Part shown: positions 7,201 to 7,420 of the stretch, piece by piece
Position numbering within the stretch: position 1 is the first letter of the stretch
Layout of the letters: each line of letters starts with the position of its first letter
Origin: Bacteroidales bacterium
Lineage (GTDB): Bacteria; Bacteroidota; Bacteroidia; Bacteroidales; VadinHA17
Direction: 5' to 3'
NCBI GenBank assembly: GCA_027451265.1
Contig: DAIDJT010000130.1
Span: forward strand, 1-7,420
DNA: 7,420 bases
Translations under genes and position numbers: made by a program
The notes under the pieces: model-generated
Database searches by the model: none
Told to the model about the DNA's origin: nothing
What the model saw: the letters and a program-made list of their open reading frames with translations, nothing else

Positions 7201-7420
7201 TCTCATGTCAGCAAGTCCGTTTTCGGTGACAAGGGGAGTTAAGTCGCTCTGCGGATCCCATCCTATCTTTATCCTGGCCGATGCTGAAGATGCCGATGAG
7301 ACGCTCCAGTATTCAAGGGTGTTGGTCACTTCCAGCGGCGGTGCTATGGATGTAGCGGTGGTATTTGGTGAGAAATACTCTGCCGTGAATGATGCCGTGG
7401 CCCCTGCTGCAGAAGTCAGG
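4219..7420 (-). CDS. Large secreted multidomain protein with C-terminal T9SS type A sorting domain (5' end outside window)
   Basis: The frame is open from the right edge to a TGA at 4221..4219, giving 1066 visible residues. A GTG at 7329 could be taken as a start, but 30 further in-frame codons lie upstream without a stop (including the stretch TAEYFSPN), so the true start is beyond the window. Modules in order: a beta-rich N-terminal part whose TAEYF and LEYWSV stretches recall repeats common in Bacteroidota surface proteins (about 7420-7060); Ig/PKD-like modules with Cys, WTVVSG and NWSYSGTG signatures (about 6790-6046); a Trp-rich WNGSVNSSWDNPANW segment (about 6033-5971); a long beta-helix-like or beta-sandwich region containing YLSSPF and GFNLVGNPYPSP motifs often seen before T9SS domains; and the sorting domain (4452-4222). 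Its role is probably adhesion or surface structure; I see no catalytic motif. Export would be Sec to the periplasm, then T9SS across the outer membrane with removal of the C-terminal domain. It overlaps the next gene by four bases. Confidence 0.93.
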   Translation of the reverse strand, partial: LTSAAGATASFTAEYFSPNTTATSIAPPLEVTNTLEYWSVSSASSASARIKIGWDPQSDLTPLVTENGLADMRVARYISGLWTELPSAASGTNNNGEVSVTGPVSISSAPSDFTTASISGTLARASFSSFTPICGSGGIPISFISFTPISLTYILSYSINGAAQPDVTVTSLPFTLPANVPGVYRLTGFRFNGGSGTGVIDANTVTVFELPPAAIAGSDQSLCGLSTTTLAGNIPGAYAGLWTVVSGSGGSFENSTLYNTVFNGVLGVSYTLRWTISNGPCSSFDEVVISFPVVASQPGDFTSAAAQVCPGSTGNVYTVPFVSGVTYNWSYSGTGYTINGSGNSVTVDFSTAATGGILSVTATNACGTSPARSVSITVRTASFAYPGSPYCQNGTDPMPLLNPGGVAGTFSSTPGLIFISASTGQIDVSASKSGTYIVTNMLDGSVCTGLSATATVTIAGQVWNGSVNSSWDNPANWSCGFVPYPVTDVLIPDVAVDPVIAAGFTGETGNLVINPGASLSLNGGTMSIYGSLSGGGSFDASAGTVEFRGSEAQSVTSGLFAGNALMNLTINNTAGVSLAGPLMVTGVVLVQTGELASGGNLTLVSDASRTALIDGSGAGTVTGNVTMQRYLPSRYGYRYLSSPFVASTVSELADDMDLASSFPLLYRYDESRTSSGWVSYTTGAATLNQMAGYSVNFGSDAVAGTIDITGQVTNGSVSVTLYNHNNAFTKGFNLVGNPYPSPVNWNAAGWTKANIDNALYFFRASTTDEYSGSYSSYVNGISSDGVANNIIPSMQGFFVHVTDGTFPVTGTLGVTNSVRVNDQTHVFFKSAESGERFLIRLAAAFTDDTLSADPAVVYFDSDAAPSFDPDLDALKLFNTDMMVTNLYSVLPGGARLSVNALPPQKDSIVWVPLGLITYRDGEVAFRIRDLENLPDNARVMFRDASAGREFDLAASEAYKVSLAAGDYNNRFALGILRSTTDAGVVYDDETLFSAYISGQQVRAMVGAIDGTEGSITIFDLGGRPVFARKVFEAGRYNLDVNLKQGIYLVNYSSGTLKATIKLAIGL
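4222..4452 (-). other. T9SS type A C-terminal sorting domain (protein segment)
   Basis: The last 77 or so residues of the large protein match the Por secretion sorting pattern: a short strand GSITIFDLGGRPV (the usual 'i.i.d..Gr.v' block), then the LKQGIYLVNY block (usual 'L..GiYlv.'), then a Lys-containing final strand KATIKLAIGL. Known members of this family are recognised by the type IX machinery and cleaved off by PorU-like sortase activity, with attachment to surface lipopolysaccharide or release. The placement at the extreme C-terminus is as expected. Confidence 0.9.
6046..6789 (-). other. Tandem Ig/PKD-like module block in the large secreted protein
   Basis: Three successive beta-rich segments of about 80 residues each. 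The first has AGSDQSLCG, LWTVVSGSGGSFEN and YTLRWTISNGPC; the second has VCPGSTGNVYTV, YNWSYSGTGYTI and VTATNACGTS; the third has YCQNGTDPM and a GTYIVTN closing strand. Paired cysteines near the ends of each module suggest a disulfide per module. These are the PKD-like repeats commonly found in Bacteroidota extracellular proteins, where they act as spacers or binding modules. No ligand can be inferred from sequence alone. Confidence 0.75.

Noticed and set aside
4219..7329. GTG at 7329 as the start of the large secreted protein
   Set aside because: The frame stays open to the window edge and the upstream residues continue the domain; a start here would leave no signal peptide.
1..7420. CRISPR array, tRNA, rRNA or insertion sequence
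   Set aside because: No spaced direct repeats, no tRNA-like cloverleaf, no transposase-like frame or terminal inverted repeats were noticed by eye; almost every base is accounted for by three coding frames.

Overview
The window reads as part of a genome of the phylum Bacteroidota. The main reason is a C-terminal type IX secretion (T9SS, Por) sorting domain on a large repeat-rich protein, preceded by Ig/PKD-like modules of the kind common in that phylum. Base composition looks moderate (roughly half G+C by eye, not counted). The species cannot be named from the sequence.

All three genes lie on the minus strand and are packed end to end, so transcription runs right to left. Gene A (7420 to 4219; its start lies beyond the right edge) is a secreted multidomain protein of at least 1066 residues ending in a T9SS sorting domain. 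Gene B (4222 to 3689) begins inside the stop codon of gene A (ATGA) and encodes a 177-residue exported DUF4402-type protein. Gene C (3668 to 1; its end lies beyond the left edge) starts 20 bases after gene B. It is a frame of at least 1222 codons with no stop, found by translating the minus strand from position 3668 to the left edge. It encodes an outer-membrane usher-like protein: signal peptide, N-terminal domain, barrel, plug-like Ig domain, rest of barrel, a calcium-loop Ig-like domain, a carboxypeptidase-regulatory-like domain, then three SPOR domains.

My reading is a surface-assembly operon. The DUF4402 protein has a signal peptide but no T9SS signal, so it needs another way across the outer membrane, and the usher-like protein next door is the natural candidate. 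The SPOR domains would tie that barrel to peptidoglycan. The T9SS substrate would leave by its own route and could be a co-displayed adhesin or tip partner. No periplasmic PapD-like chaperone is visible; one may lie outside the window. The usher-SPOR fusion and the pairing of a T9SS substrate with an usher-type system are the most notable points. No RNA genes, mobile elements, CRISPR arrays, promoters or terminators were seen, and there is no non-coding stretch longer than 20 bases.
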